Source of the DNA: Collimonas sp. OK242
GTDB lineage: Bacteria; Pseudomonadota; Gammaproteobacteria; Burkholderiales; Burkholderiaceae_D
Length of the DNA: 64,000 nucleotides
Direction: 5' to 3'
Assembly (NCBI RefSeq): GCF_900107095.1
Contig: NZ_FNOR01000001.1
Span: 124,001 to 188,000, forward strand
Shown here: piece after piece, positions 1 through 9,049 of the stretch
Position numbering within the stretch: position 1 is the first letter of the stretch
Layout of the letters: every line of letters begins with the position of its first letter
The notes under the pieces: model-generated
Databases searched by the model: none
Seen by the model: the letters and a program-made list of their open reading frames with translations, nothing else
Told to the model about the DNA's origin: nothing
Made by a program: the position numbers and the translations under genes

Positions 1-48
1 CCGGGGCCGGGATTCGCCGGCGCCGGCGTTGGCAAACTGCCGCTATAA
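1..48 (+). CDS. C-terminal tail of an upstream gene (partial)
   Basis: Frame 1 is open from the window edge to a TAA at 46-48 and encodes 15 residues rich in Gly, Ala and Pro. It ends just before the ribosome binding site of the next gene. It may be the end of a gene whose body lies outside the window. No function can be read from so short a piece, and it could also be plain intergenic sequence. Confidence 0.3.
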   Translation, partial: PGPGFAGAGVGKLPL

Positions 49-66
49 GACGTTTAAACAGGAAAA

Positions 67-273
67 ATGATGGCAAAGAAGAATGAAGAGCTGGACCCGG
101 AAACGCTGGCCTTGATCAATTGGTGTATCGAAGTCGAAGCTTTCCTGGTGGCCGGCGGCGCCACTCTGGAGCAGGCGCAAGAACATATCGAAGAGCAGGT
201 GGAATGGTTCACCGACCAGTTTTATGATGGCCTGACGCCAGAGCAGGCGGCCAAAGCGGCGCTGAACGATTAA
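67..273 (+). CDS. Small acidic hypothetical protein, 68 aa
   Basis: This short acidic protein has no signal peptide and no membrane segment. It contains two amphipathic stretches rich in Glu, Gln and Ala (about residues 30-48 and 56-66), which suggests a small helical bundle. Two Met codons in tandem (67 and 70) follow a GGAAAA stretch at 61-66, and the second has the better spacing. The gene lies 39 bp upstream of a RarD-like exporter on the same strand. I do not recognise the family. The composition and the plausible ribosome binding site support a real gene, with no function assignable. Confidence 0.55.
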   Translation: MMAKKNEELDPETLALINWCIEVEAFLVAGGATLEQAQEHIEEQVEWFTDQFYDGLTPEQAAKAALND

Positions 274-312
274 TGAGCGATTAAAGATGTTTGCCGAGGC
301 GCGTTTGACACA

Positions 313-1254
313 ATGAATCAACATGAAACAGGGCGCGGCATCGGCTTGTCGGTTGCTGCTTCGATGCTGTTCGCCCTGATGTCCGGCTACACCAGATTGC
401 TGGCGCCGCTCGACGGCCTCGATATATTTGCGTGGCGGGTAGTGTGGACGGTGCCCGGCGCGCTGGCCTTGCTGGTCCTGCGTCAGCGTTTGCCGCAGGC
501 GGGCGCCTTGCTGCGCCGTCTCGCTCGCGAGCCCTTGACGTGCGTTGCCTTGGCGGCGGCGGCGGCGTTGCTCGGGCTGCAGGCCTGGATTTTCATGTGG
601 GCGCCTTTGCATGGCCGCGCGCTGGAGGTCTCGCTCGGCTATTTCCTGCTGCCGTTGACGATGGTGCTGGTCGGCCGCTTCTATTATCGCGAACGACTGG
701 ATATCCTCCAATGGCTGGCGGTCGCTTGCGCTGTGGCCGGCGTGTTGCACGAGCTGTGGCTGACGCGCAGTTTCGCCTGGCCAACCCTGGTGGTGGCACT
801 TGGCTATCCGCCTTACTTTATCCTGCGCCGCAAGATCAATGCCGATCCGGCGGTGTCATTTGCTTTCGAGATGGCTTTACTGTTGCCGATGGCAGCCATC
901 ATGCTGTATGCGCGCGATTCCTTGCCGGTGATTGCCCACAGGCCGGATATGTGGCTATTCCTGCTGCCGGGGCTGGGCTTATTGAGCACCGTGGCGCTGG
1001 GCGCTTACCTGGGCGCCAGCCGGCTGTTGCCGATGGCCCTGTTCGGTATCCTCGGCTACGTCGAGCCGGTATTGCTGGTTGGCGTCGCCATCATTTTCCT
1101 GGGCGAATCCATGGCGCCGGGACAGCTGGCGACTTACATCCCCATCTGGTGCGCGGTGGTGTTGACTGCGGTGCACAGCGTGCGCCTGTTACGCAAGGAG
1201 CGGAGGGTGAAACAGGGGCGGCAGGCAAACCGATCGGATGCGGCAGAAGTTTGA
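313..1254 (+). CDS. rarD: EamA/RarD-family permease
   Basis: A 313-residue, very hydrophobic protein with about ten predicted membrane helices arranged as two EamA repeats (roughly residues 8-145 and 150-290). The N-terminal part has the RarD-type pattern with GxxLSxxASxxFALMSGY-like spacing and a W-R-V-V-W motif near residue 42. The family are inner-membrane drug/metabolite transporters. RarD was named for a chloramphenicol-sensitivity phenotype, but its substrate is not firmly known. The C-terminus is a short basic cytoplasmic tail. The gene follows a small ORF on the same strand and is followed by a 74-bp gap before the HAD gene. The membership of the EamA superfamily is sure; the RarD subgroup is likely. 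Confidence 0.8.
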   Translation: MNQHETGRGIGLSVAASMLFALMSGYTRLLAPLDGLDIFAWRVVWTVPGALALLVLRQRLPQAGALLRRLAREPLTCVALAAAAALLGLQAWIFMWAPLHGRALEVSLGYFLLPLTMVLVGRFYYRERLDILQWLAVACAVAGVLHELWLTRSFAWPTLVVALGYPPYFILRRKINADPAVSFAFEMALLLPMAAIMLYARDSLPVIAHRPDMWLFLLPGLGLLSTVALGAYLGASRLLPMALFGILGYVEPVLLVGVAIIFLGESMAPGQLATYIPIWCAVVLTAVHSVRLLRKERRVKQGRQANRSDAAEV

Positions 1255-1328
1255 CTGTCCTTCAAAGTCATCGTGCTGTCACAAGACTGCTATAAGTTGC
1301 TGTACTGTGTCCCGTGGCCAGGTAAATC

Positions 1329-2021
1329 ATGTACAACAATAGCAAACGATTAATTATCCTTGATGCAGACGGCACGACTATCGATGCCTATAGCGCCATC
1401 GACAAGACGTTTTCCCGGCACGGCATGGTGATCGGCGATGAAGAACGGTTCCAGAAACGGCGCCGTCTGTTCAAATACCTGGGCGGCTTGAAAGAGTTTC
1501 CGTCCAATCTGAAGCGGCAGATCGGCAAGCAGAGCCGCAAGCAACTGATCGCCACCCTGACCGAGGTGTACCGGGAAGAAGCGAAACTGTATCCGGGCAT
1601 TGCCGGGCTGGTGCAGAGCCTGATGGCGGCGCCGGACATTGCAGTCGGCCTGGTGACGCGGAACATGACCAATGAGCCCGAACAAACATTGAGATTGTTG
1701 TTCAGTCGCCATGATATCGATCTGGATGCCTTCGATTTTTTCGCGCATATTCCGCTGCACCTGGAAAAAATGCAGCAATTCCGGGCGATTCGCGAGCGGC
1801 TGGACATCAATCCGGCGCGCGCCTACATCTGCGGCGATGAGCACAAGGATTACCTGGCCGCGATCGGCTCCGGCATGCATCCTTTCATGGTTTCCTACGG
1901 ATTCGAGAGTTACAAGCGGCTCATCAAGAAATTCATGGTGCCGGAAGAAATCATTTCCCGCTCGCCCGCGGAACTGTGCGGGCGCGTGCGGCACGCCATG
2001 GGCTTGGCGGACACTGCCTGA
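1329..2021 (+). CDS. HAD-superfamily hydrolase
   Basis: A 230-residue cytosolic phosphatase-type protein. HAD motif I is LDADGTTID near residues 11-19, with the nucleophile Asp followed two residues later by the acid/base Asp. Motif II is the GLVTRN segment near residue 103, and motif IV is CGDEHKDY near residue 169. The helical insertion between motifs I and II points to a subclass I cap like that of phosphoglycolate phosphatases. The substrate cannot be told from sequence. The gene stands alone, with TATAAG-like promoter elements in the 74-bp gap before it, and is followed 69 bp later by a glutathione S-transferase gene. Confidence 0.8.
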   Translation: MYNNSKRLIILDADGTTIDAYSAIDKTFSRHGMVIGDEERFQKRRRLFKYLGGLKEFPSNLKRQIGKQSRKQLIATLTEVYREEAKLYPGIAGLVQSLMAAPDIAVGLVTRNMTNEPEQTLRLLFSRHDIDLDAFDFFAHIPLHLEKMQQFRAIRERLDINPARAYICGDEHKDYLAAIGSGMHPFMVSYGFESYKRLIKKFMVPEEIISRSPAELCGRVRHAMGLADTA

Positions 2022-2090
2022 AAGCGCTCCACTGCATAGGCTCGCTCCCTGTTAGAATTTATTCTCCGATAGATAGATTGAGCAGGGCGC

Positions 2091-2732
2091 ATGTACACTT
2101 TGTATGGTTTCAAGGGCTCCGGTTCTGCCGCAGTGGAACTTGCATTGGAGCTGGCTGAACTGCCTTACCGTCTGGTTGACGCGGCTTCCTGGGAGCCCGG
2201 CTCGGCAGTCGACGAGTTGCAACGTTTGAACCCCCTCAGGCAGATTCCCACCTTACGGCTGCCGGATGGCAGTATATTGACTGAAAGCGCGGCGATTCTG
2301 CTGCATCTCGGGCTGGCTCATCCATCTGCGCGGCTCTTGCCTGTCGACCCAAACCCGCGCGCGCAAGCGATCAGAGGCCTGGTGTTTATCGCCGCGAACT
2401 GTTATGCCGCAATCGGCGTAATCGATTTTCCTGAGCGTTGGTGTATCGATGCCGATGATGCCGTGAAAGAGCAAATCCGAGAAGGTGCGCGGCAGCGCTT
2501 GCACAGCTATTGGGAAATTTTTGCCGACACTTATTCTGACACTTATTCCGCGTCGCCATTCTTGAACGGCGCAACGCCGGGCGCGCTGGATCTGCTGGCT
2601 GCCGTGGTGTCCAAATGGTCGGGAGCACGGTTACATCTGGAACGGATGCGGCCTGCTTTTTTTAAGCTGATAGAGAGCGTGGAAGTCCATCCCAAAGTGG
2701 CGCCGGCATGGCGCCGTCATTGGGACATTTGA
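2091..2732 (+). CDS. Glutathione S-transferase family protein
   Basis: A 213-residue soluble protein with the two-domain GST layout. The N-terminal thioredoxin fold covers about residues 1-80 and includes the cis-Pro segment (RQIPTLRLPDG) and the glutathione gamma-Glu contact LTESAAI near residue 64. An all-helical C-terminal domain follows. The usual Ser/Cys catalytic position falls in the GSGSAAVE segment near residues 8-15. The family conjugates glutathione to electrophiles or acts as a reductase or isomerase, and the substrate here is unknown. No partner gene is evident. Confidence 0.8.
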   Translation: MYTLYGFKGSGSAAVELALELAELPYRLVDAASWEPGSAVDELQRLNPLRQIPTLRLPDGSILTESAAILLHLGLAHPSARLLPVDPNPRAQAIRGLVFIAANCYAAIGVIDFPERWCIDADDAVKEQIREGARQRLHSYWEIFADTYSDTYSASPFLNGATPGALDLLAAVVSKWSGARLHLERMRPAFFKLIESVEVHPKVAPAWRRHWDI

Positions 2733-2793
2733 TTGCCTTTATCTGCCGGCAGAGACCACGGATTGACTCTAAATAAAAATGCGGAGGCCCATC

Positions 2794-3096
2794 ATGCAAT
2801 CACAAACCGAGTTGTCCGAAGATCAGTTGACGAAGGAGCCGGCATGGTGCCGGATGCCATTGCTGATTCCGGCGCTTTGCCTGGCGCTGCTCGGCGCGGG
2901 CGCCCTGATGGCGATGCGCTGGCAGCGCAAGCGCGGCCTGGCGGCTGAGGATGACAGCGCGCGGCAGCGTTTGGTAGAGTTTCAGGACGATGGCAGCGAG
3001 GATCCTGGCGCCGGTATCGATCAGATGCTCGATCTGCATCCTGATCATCTGGAGATGCCCCACGAAAAACCGCACGCAAAACCGCCAACGCATTAA
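2794..3096 (+). CDS. Small single-pass membrane protein, hypothetical
   Basis: About 100 residues with one membrane helix (roughly residues 25-43), a basic cluster straight after it (RWQRKRG) and a long acidic, His-rich C-terminal tail. The positive-inside rule would put the tail in the cytoplasm. I chose the ATG at 2794 because GGAGG at 2783-2787 lies six bases upstream; the ATG at 2779 overlaps that site. The gene ends 11 bp before the end of convergent dnaE2. The family is not recognised. Confidence 0.55.
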   Translation: MQSQTELSEDQLTKEPAWCRMPLLIPALCLALLGAGALMAMRWQRKRGLAAEDDSARQRLVEFQDDGSEDPGAGIDQMLDLHPDHLEMPHEKPHAKPPTH

Positions 3097-3107
3097 CTTC
3101 GGCGTTA

Positions 3108-6100
3108 TCAGTGAAAATCGCGGCTGCTGGTCCCTAGCTTGCCCAGCATCGGTGACATATCGATTAACAGCTTGGCGACCAGATGCCTGACGCCGTCCTG
3201 GGATTGCCAGATGCCGTTCACGCCCATCAGCGCCGCTCCGCGCAATTCCTTGCGCTGGCGGTCGGCCAGGTCCGGCCAGACGATGACATTGACGGTGCCG
3301 GTTTCGTCTTCCAGGGTGACAAACACCACCCCTTTGGCGGTACCTGGACGCTGGCGCACCGTGACGATGCCGCAAGCCCTGGCCAGCCGGCCGTTGCCGA
3401 ATGTGTTCAGCACCTCGGCCGCCATGAAGCGCTGGGCGTTTAAGCGCGGACGCAGCAGCGCCAGCGGATGGCGGCCCAGGGTCAAACCTAGCGCACCATA
3501 ATCGTTGACCAGGTTTTCTCCTTCCGAAGGTGCGGCCAGCAACAGTTCTTCTTCCACCACCCGGGCCTGCTTGAGCAAGCCTTTTTCCGGCGTGCTGACC
3601 AGCGCCTGCCACAGCGCCTGGCGCCGATTGCCGACCAGCGGGGCGAGCGAATTGGCGGCCGCCAGCGCCTGCAACTGATCGCGCTTCAAGCCGCTGCGCA
3701 AGGCCATGTCGTTGAGATCGGTGAACGCACGCACTGCGCGCGCCGCTTCAATTTCCTGCGCATTATCGAAGTTCAGGCCGCGTACCAGGTTGAGTCCCAG
3801 CCGCACCGCCGGCCGGCTGGCCGATGTCGGCTCCAGCGTGGCCTCCCAGTTGCTCAAGTTGATGTCGACCGGCAGCACTGCGACGCCATGCCGGCGTGCG
3901 TCTTGCACCAGTTGCGACGGCGAATAAAATCCCATCGGCTGGCTGTTCAGCAGCGCCGCCAGGAAAGCTTCGGGTTCGTGGCATTTGAGCCAGGAACTGG
4001 CATAGGCCAGCAAAGCGAAACTGGCCGCGTGGCTTTCGGGGAAACCGTATTCGCCGAAGCCCTGGATCTGGCTGTAGATGGCCTTGGCGAAACTTTCCTG
4101 ATAGTGATTGTTGACCATGCCGTCGATCAGCTTACGTTCGAATTTTTCGAGGCCGCCTTTGCGCTTCCAGGCTGCCATCGAACGCCGCAGGCTGTCGGCC
4201 TCGCCTTCGGTAAAGCCGGCCGCGATGACGGCGATCTGCATTACCTGTTCCTGGAAAATCGGGATGCCGAGAGTGCGTTCCAGCGCCTTCTTCAATTTAT
4301 CGCTGGGATAGACGATGTCGTCAGGATCTTTTTTCCTGTTTTGCAAATAAGGATGAACCATGCCGCCCTGAATCGGCCCTGGCCTGACGATCGCGACCTG
4401 GATCACCAGGTCGTAGAATTTGGCCGGGCGCAGGCGCGGCAGCATGCTCATCTGGGCCCGGCTTTCGATCTGGAACACGCCTATGGTGTCGGCCCGGCGA
4501 ATCATTTCATAAGTCGCCGGATCTTCACGCGGGATGTCTCTCATTTCGAAAGGTTCGCCGCGTTGCAGCGCCACCATCGCCAGCGCCCGCCGCAGCATCG
4601 ACAGCATGCCCAGCGCCAGCACATCGACCTTGAGTATGCGCAGCGAATCCAGGTCGTCCTTATCCCATTGCACTACGCTGCGGTCTTTCATGGCGGCGTT
4701 TTCAATAGGCACCAGCCGCGACAGCTTGCCGCGCGCAATCACAAAGCCGCCCGGATGCTGCGACAGATGACGTGGAAATCCCATCAGCGTATGCGACAGA
4801 TCGGCCCATTGTTCTGCAATCGGCGTGTTTGCCGCCATGCCAAGCTCGCTGAAATTCTGTTGCAGCTGCTGCTTGTCGTCCCACCAGCGCTGCGATTTGG
4901 CGACCTGATCAACCAGGCCGGGATCGACGCCTAACGCTTTGCCGACATCGCGCAAGACGCTGCGCGGCCGATAACTGATGACCACGGCGGTGAGGGCGGC
5001 ACGGCGCCGGCCGTATTTGTTGTAGATATACTGGATGACGTCTTCGCGTCGCTGATGCTCGAAGTCAACATCGATGTCAGGCGGTTCATTGCGCTCCCGG
5101 CTGATGAAGCGGCCGAACAGCAAGGTGCTTTGCGCCGGATCGACCTCGGTAATGCCGAGGCAGTAACACACCGCCGAGTTGGCCGCCGAGCCGCGGCCCT
5201 GGCACAAGATCCCTTGTCGGCGGGCAAACTGGACAATGTCGTAGACCGTCAGGAAATAAGCTTCGTATCCGAGTTCATGGATCAGATCCAGTTCGTCTTC
5301 CAGCTGTTTTTGCACCGCAGCCGGAATTTCATCGGAGAAGCGGCCGCGCGCGCCGATATAGGTTTGCTGGCGCAGATAGCTGGCCGGGGTATATCCCGGC
5401 GGCACAATCTCATCCGGATACTCATAGCGCAGCTCATCCAGCGAGAAGCTGCACGAATCGGCTATCGCGATGGTTTCGGCCAGGGCAGCGGCCGGATATA
5501 AATTGGCCAGCCGCAGCCTGGCGCGCAGATGCTGTTCGGCATTCGGCGCCAGCGCATAACCGCAGGCGGCGACAGGCTTGCCGAGCCGGATCGCAGTGAG
5601 GGTATCTTGCAGCGGTTTGCGCGAGCGGCGGTGCATGCAAACGTCGCCGCTGGCAACTACCGGCAAACCGAGTCCCTGCGCGACTTGTTCAACTACGGCG
5701 CGTTGCCGCTCATCGCCGGCCTGATGCAACATGGTCAGGCCGATCCAGCCGCGGCCAGGAAACGTGCTGCCTAGCCATGTCGCCTGGCGTGTCAGCGTTG
5801 CGCTATCGATACCATGCGCGGGCAACAGGATCAGCAGGCAATCGGGCAGCTGGCGCAGATGGGCGTTGACGCTGTCTGGCATCTCCAGGTCCTGCGGCGT
5901 GAGCAGATAATGGCCTTTGCCGGCGCGGTTGCGCGCCAGGGTGATGAGTTCCGACAGATTGCCGTAGCCTTCACGATTTTGCGCCAGTGCGATGAGGGAA
6001 AAGGCCGGGCTGCCATCGGCCTCATGCAGCTGGAACTGGCTGCCGATCAACAGCGAAAGCTGATGTTTCTTGGCTTCCATGTGCGCCCGGACTACCCCGG

Positions 6101-6287
6101 CCAGCGAGCATTCATCGGTAATCGCCAGCGCCTTGTAACCGAGCTGGGCGGCACGCTCTACCAGTTCCTCCGGATGCGAGGCGCCGCGCAGGAAACTGAA
6201 ATTCGAGACGCATTGCAGCTCAGCATATTCTGGCAGCATGGCTGGAGAAACAGGCGGCAGCGAGGTTGCGGGGAAATTTTCGTCCAT
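3108..6287 (-). CDS. dnaE2: Error-prone DNA polymerase DnaE2
   Basis: A 1059-residue C-family DNA polymerase. The N-terminal PHP domain is recognisable from YAELQCVSNFSFLRG and ITDECSLAGVVRAH. The polymerase palm carries PDIDVDFEHQRR, with the metal-binding Asp residues. A helix-hairpin-helix/OB region follows towards the C-terminus. DnaE2-type sequence features and the length distinguish it from the replicative DnaE (about 1160 aa). DnaE2 performs translesion synthesis together with ImuA and ImuB and is non-essential. It is the last gene of the SOS cassette imuA-imuB-dnaE2, 30 bp after imuB. Regulation by LexA is expected through the box upstream of imuA. Confidence 0.95.
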   Translation of the reverse strand: MDENFPATSLPPVSPAMLPEYAELQCVSNFSFLRGASHPEELVERAAQLGYKALAITDECSLAGVVRAHMEAKKHQLSLLIGSQFQLHEADGSPAFSLIALAQNREGYGNLSELITLARNRAGKGHYLLTPQDLEMPDSVNAHLRQLPDCLLILLPAHGIDSATLTRQATWLGSTFPGRGWIGLTMLHQAGDERQRAVVEQVAQGLGLPVVASGDVCMHRRSRKPLQDTLTAIRLGKPVAACGYALAPNAEQHLRARLRLANLYPAAALAETIAIADSCSFSLDELRYEYPDEIVPPGYTPASYLRQQTYIGARGRFSDEIPAAVQKQLEDELDLIHELGYEAYFLTVYDIVQFARRQGILCQGRGSAANSAVCYCLGITEVDPAQSTLLFGRFISRERNEPPDIDVDFEHQRREDVIQYIYNKYGRRRAALTAVVISYRPRSVLRDVGKALGVDPGLVDQVAKSQRWWDDKQQLQQNFSELGMAANTPIAEQWADLSHTLMGFPRHLSQHPGGFVIARGKLSRLVPIENAAMKDRSVVQWDKDDLDSLRILKVDVLALGMLSMLRRALAMVALQRGEPFEMRDIPREDPATYEMIRRADTIGVFQIESRAQMSMLPRLRPAKFYDLVIQVAIVRPGPIQGGMVHPYLQNRKKDPDDIVYPSDKLKKALERTLGIPIFQEQVMQIAVIAAGFTEGEADSLRRSMAAWKRKGGLEKFERKLIDGMVNNHYQESFAKAIYSQIQGFGEYGFPESHAASFALLAYASSWLKCHEPEAFLAALLNSQPMGFYSPSQLVQDARRHGVAVLPVDINLSNWEATLEPTSASRPAVRLGLNLVRGLNFDNAQEIEAARAVRAFTDLNDMALRSGLKRDQLQALAAANSLAPLVGNRRQALWQALVSTPEKGLLKQARVVEEELLLAAPSEGENLVNDYGALGLTLGRHPLALLRPRLNAQRFMAAEVLNTFGNGRLARACGIVTVRQRPGTAKGVVFVTLEDETGTVNVIVWPDLADRQRKELRGAALMGVNGIWQSQDGVRHLVAKLLIDMSPMLGKLGTSSRDFH

Positions 6288-6317
6288 ATCTACATTACCC
6301 TTGAAATTACCCGCACA

Positions 6318-7817
6318 TCAGGCAAACAAGCCATGCAGAAACCAGCGGATTTCATCGCCGCTGCGCTCTCGGTATATCCAATAACAAGCGGCTTCTGCGC
6401 TTTCTGCGACGAAATAATCGCGTACGGTGGCGGCGCCATCCCACCAGCCGCATTCGATGCGCTCCGGCCCTGACAGCAGGCGCAGAGGCGAACCATAAAA
6501 CGGCCGGTGTTGGCGCAACAACAGGGCTAGCGGTTGTTGCAAAAGCCAGAATGGCCGCTGCGGCTGGATCCGCCGCGGCGTTTCCTCCGGCGCCTGGCGG
6601 CGCTTGTTGTCAGTCGCAGCTTGCCAGGCGTTGGCGATTTCCGGCCGGTGATCGGCCAGCGCGGCCGGTTGCAGCACATTGTCACTGCCGAGCCGTGCGC
6701 TTAACAGTTCCAGCAAGCGCGCATATGCGCCGGGCGTGCCGCCCGGTTCGGGAAACAGCGAAGCAGTCGGCGCCAGCATTGCGGCTACCTGCGATGCCTG
6801 CAAGCGCAGGGCGATCACGGGTGCATCGAGTTGCAGCCGGCCTAGCCGTTCCTTTAACAAGCGCAGCAGATGCTCTTCATGCCAGGCCGGTTCGGCCAGT
6901 GAGATTTCCAATGGCGTGGGGGCGATTGCCTGGCGGCCGCGCTCGTGTTCCAGCGACAGTGAAAAGCGCGACACCGCCAGTTGCCGGGCCACCAGCCAGC
7001 CGATCATTTGCAGGATCAGGCGGCGTGCAGCAAACAGCACTGCTTCGGCATGTTCGATGCGGTCTGGCAGTTCCAGCCAGGCGCAGAATGTTTGCGGCGC
7101 CTGCACCCATTCAAACATTTCCGGCGCCGTGCCGTAGGCGCGATCCAGGGTTTCCAGGACGTGTTTGTCGCTGCGCCGCTGCAAGCCCGCGCGCGGCAAT
7201 CTGCGCAAGTCGGCCAGGGTCTGGCAACCGATGCCCGCCAGCCATTCCTGGTAAGGACGCGCCGCCGGCAAGATCATGAACGGCAAGCGGTCCAGCCGGC
7301 GCTGCAGGCTGGCTAAGCGCAAGCTGCGGCGTTGCCGGGCTGAATTCGGTGAATGGCGGCTAGCACGGGGCAATTCGCAAGCCAGCAGCCATGCCCCTTG
7401 CGCCGTCGGCGCCATGCTGACACGCGGCGTGAATCCAAGTGCCTGGATACTCGCGCGGATGCGATGGCATAGCGCCAGCCGGCCGCCGAAAGCGCTCAGG
7501 CTGGCGCTGACATCGAGCAGCAGCGAATCTTCTTCGGCATGCGCCACTTCCGGCGTGTATTGCAGCAGGGTCAGCGCGATATCGTCGCGCGCGCCTTGTT
7601 CGCGCGCCGGGTCGCGCTCGCATAGCAACGCCTGCGGCGCCAGCGCCAGCGCGCCGCCGCGGCGCATGCCCGGCCGGATGCCGCTGGCAGCCGCGCTGGC
7701 GGTCATGGTCAGCACCTGGTCATGCTCCAGAACCGCGAGCATGCAGGGCTCAGACCAGCGCGGGCGCAATGTTTCCAGCGCTAGCAGCGGCAGATGTATG
7801 CCTATCCAGAGAGCCAT
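6318..7817 (-). CDS. imuB: Y-family polymerase-like mutagenesis protein ImuB
   Basis: A 499-residue protein starting MALWIGIHLPLLALETL, the usual ImuB opening. The N-terminal two thirds resemble the Y-family (DinB/UmuC) palm, fingers and little-finger domains. ImuB proteins lack the catalytic acidic triad and act as a scaffold linking the beta clamp, ImuA and DnaE2. The first palm segment here reads IHLPLLA rather than the DxDxFFA of active Pol IV, in line with an inactive polymerase. The start lies inside imuA with a 68-nt overlap, which suggests translational coupling. Expression should follow the SOS box at 8581-8600. Confidence 0.93.
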   Translation of the reverse strand: MALWIGIHLPLLALETLRPRWSEPCMLAVLEHDQVLTMTASAAASGIRPGMRRGGALALAPQALLCERDPAREQGARDDIALTLLQYTPEVAHAEEDSLLLDVSASLSAFGGRLALCHRIRASIQALGFTPRVSMAPTAQGAWLLACELPRASRHSPNSARQRRSLRLASLQRRLDRLPFMILPAARPYQEWLAGIGCQTLADLRRLPRAGLQRRSDKHVLETLDRAYGTAPEMFEWVQAPQTFCAWLELPDRIEHAEAVLFAARRLILQMIGWLVARQLAVSRFSLSLEHERGRQAIAPTPLEISLAEPAWHEEHLLRLLKERLGRLQLDAPVIALRLQASQVAAMLAPTASLFPEPGGTPGAYARLLELLSARLGSDNVLQPAALADHRPEIANAWQAATDNKRRQAPEETPRRIQPQRPFWLLQQPLALLLRQHRPFYGSPLRLLSGPERIECGWWDGAATVRDYFVAESAEAACYWIYRERSGDEIRWFLHGLFA

Positions 7818-8538
7818 GATTGCGTACGGTAGAAGAGTTGAGCGGAGTGAGCGGAACAGCGGCGGCCGGATCAGTCCCGGGGATGACTGCCGGCAGGGGC
7901 AGGTAAAACGCTTGTTCGTGTTGCGGTCCTTTGCGTTTGAGCAGCTGGATTTCGACGCCGCCGCGCGCCGGCCGCAAGCTCAGGCGTAAAGGCGATGGCG
8001 AGGATTCGTGGGCGGCGTTGAGCGGACGCAACACCCACAACATGGTGTCGCTGGCCTGGGCTGCCAGATGCAAACGACGCAAAGCCTCGCCCCGGATGTG
8101 CGACTGCCACAACAGCAGCGCGCCGCAACTGCCGTTACGCAACACCTGTTCCGCCGACCACAATGCATCGGCGCTGCGTACAGCCTTGATCCATAGCAGT
8201 TGCTCGCTGGCCAGGCCGCAGGCGTTCCAGGCGCCGATCTGCGGCAAATGCGGCGGTTGCAGCAAGACGATCCGGCGCTGCCGGGCAATGCGCGCCAGCG
8301 CCGGCTGCAACAAACGTATTTCGCCGCTGCCGGCTTGTTGCAACAACAGCTCTATCAATGCCGAATGCGGCCAGCCGCCATTCGGCAACTCGCGGTCCAG
8401 GGATGGATGGCCGGAAGCGGTGACTGCGCCCTGGTAAGAGCCCATCTGGTCGGCGCGCCACAAGGCATGCGGCAAAGTCGCAACGACCGATTGGGCGGCG
8501 GCGGAAATGCTGGATGGGGCGCTGGCAGGCATGGGCAT
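7750..8538 (-). CDS. imuA: Translesion synthesis-associated protein ImuA
   Basis: A 262-residue RecA-fold-related protein. The segment LDRELPNGGWPHSALIELLL near residues 47-66 is typical of the ImuA/SulA-like family, and the rest keeps the RecA-core hydrophobic strands. The family interacts with ImuB and RecA during DnaE2-dependent mutagenesis. It is the first gene of the cassette, with its ATG 42 bp downstream of the LexA box. The C-terminal 20 or so residues are read from DNA that also encodes the imuB start, so the overlap is unusually long (68 nt). The tail could be a lineage-specific extension. Confidence 0.9.
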   Translation of the reverse strand: MPMPASAPSSISAAAQSVVATLPHALWRADQMGSYQGAVTASGHPSLDRELPNGGWPHSALIELLLQQAGSGEIRLLQPALARIARQRRIVLLQPPHLPQIGAWNACGLASEQLLWIKAVRSADALWSAEQVLRNGSCGALLLWQSHIRGEALRRLHLAAQASDTMLWVLRPLNAAHESSPSPLRLSLRPARGGVEIQLLKRKGPQHEQAFYLPLPAVIPGTDPAAAVPLTPLNSSTVRNHGSLDRHTSAAASAGNIAPALV

Positions 8539-8580
8539 GACGAAATGATATTAGGTGAAAGCATAAGCGGAGAAACATTA

Positions 8581-8600
8581 TACTGTACATATATACAGTA
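8581..8600. promoter_or_regulatory. LexA (SOS) box of the imuA operon
   Basis: TACTGTACATATATACAGTA contains CTGT-N8-ACAG and differs from the classic E. coli/proteobacterial LexA consensus at one position. It lies 42 bp upstream of the imuA start on the minus strand and 89 bp upstream of the toxin gene on the plus strand. LexA repression of imuA-imuB-dnaE2 is well established in other bacteria. An effect on the toxin-antitoxin pair is only a possibility. Confidence 0.92.
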
Positions 8601-8689
8601 TAAATCCGATTTGAGCTTAGTCAATCCGTTCATCTATCTGCGTCGTGATGAGGCCATGCCACGCGTTTATCTATATTTGGGTATAATTT

Positions 8690-8992
8690 ATGATGTCTGC
8701 TTTTACGAGGCCGCTACGCTGGGTAGGTTCGGCGAAAAAAGACCTGACAGGGATGCCAATGGAAGTGCAGGCCGCTTTTGGTTATGCGCTGCATTTGGCC
8801 CAAGCCGGAGGCAAGCATGATCAGGCTAAACCGTTGAAAGGTTTTGGCGGCGCTGGCGTATTGGAAATAGTGGAAGACCGCCAGGGGGATACGTATCGAG
8901 CCATATACACGGTGCGCTATGCCGAGGCGCTTTACGTGTTGCATTGCTTTCAGAAAAAATCCGTTAGCGGTAGCGCCACACCCCCGGCCTGA
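8690..8992 (+). CDS. higB: Type II toxin, HigB/phage Gp49-like (RelE/ParE superfamily)
   Basis: A 100-residue basic protein. The opening RPLRWVGSAKKDL, the MPMEVQ..FGYAL segment and the core strands (GGAGVLEIVED, YRAIYTV, YVLHCFQKKS) match the phage-derived Gp49-like/HigB toxin family of ribosome-dependent mRNA interferases. It lies 57 bp upstream of an XRE-type antitoxin gene, in the toxin-first order typical of higBA. Two start codons (8690 and 8693) exist. TATAAT at 8682-8687 sits immediately upstream with no evident ribosome binding site, so the transcript could be leaderless or start further upstream. Confidence 0.85.
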   Translation: MMSAFTRPLRWVGSAKKDLTGMPMEVQAAFGYALHLAQAGGKHDQAKPLKGFGGAGVLEIVEDRQGDTYRAIYTVRYAEALYVLHCFQKKSVSGSATPPA

Positions 8993-9049
8993 TATGGATC
9001 TGATTCGGGCCCGATTGAAAACTGTCATCGCAATGCAAAGGAGTGGAGA

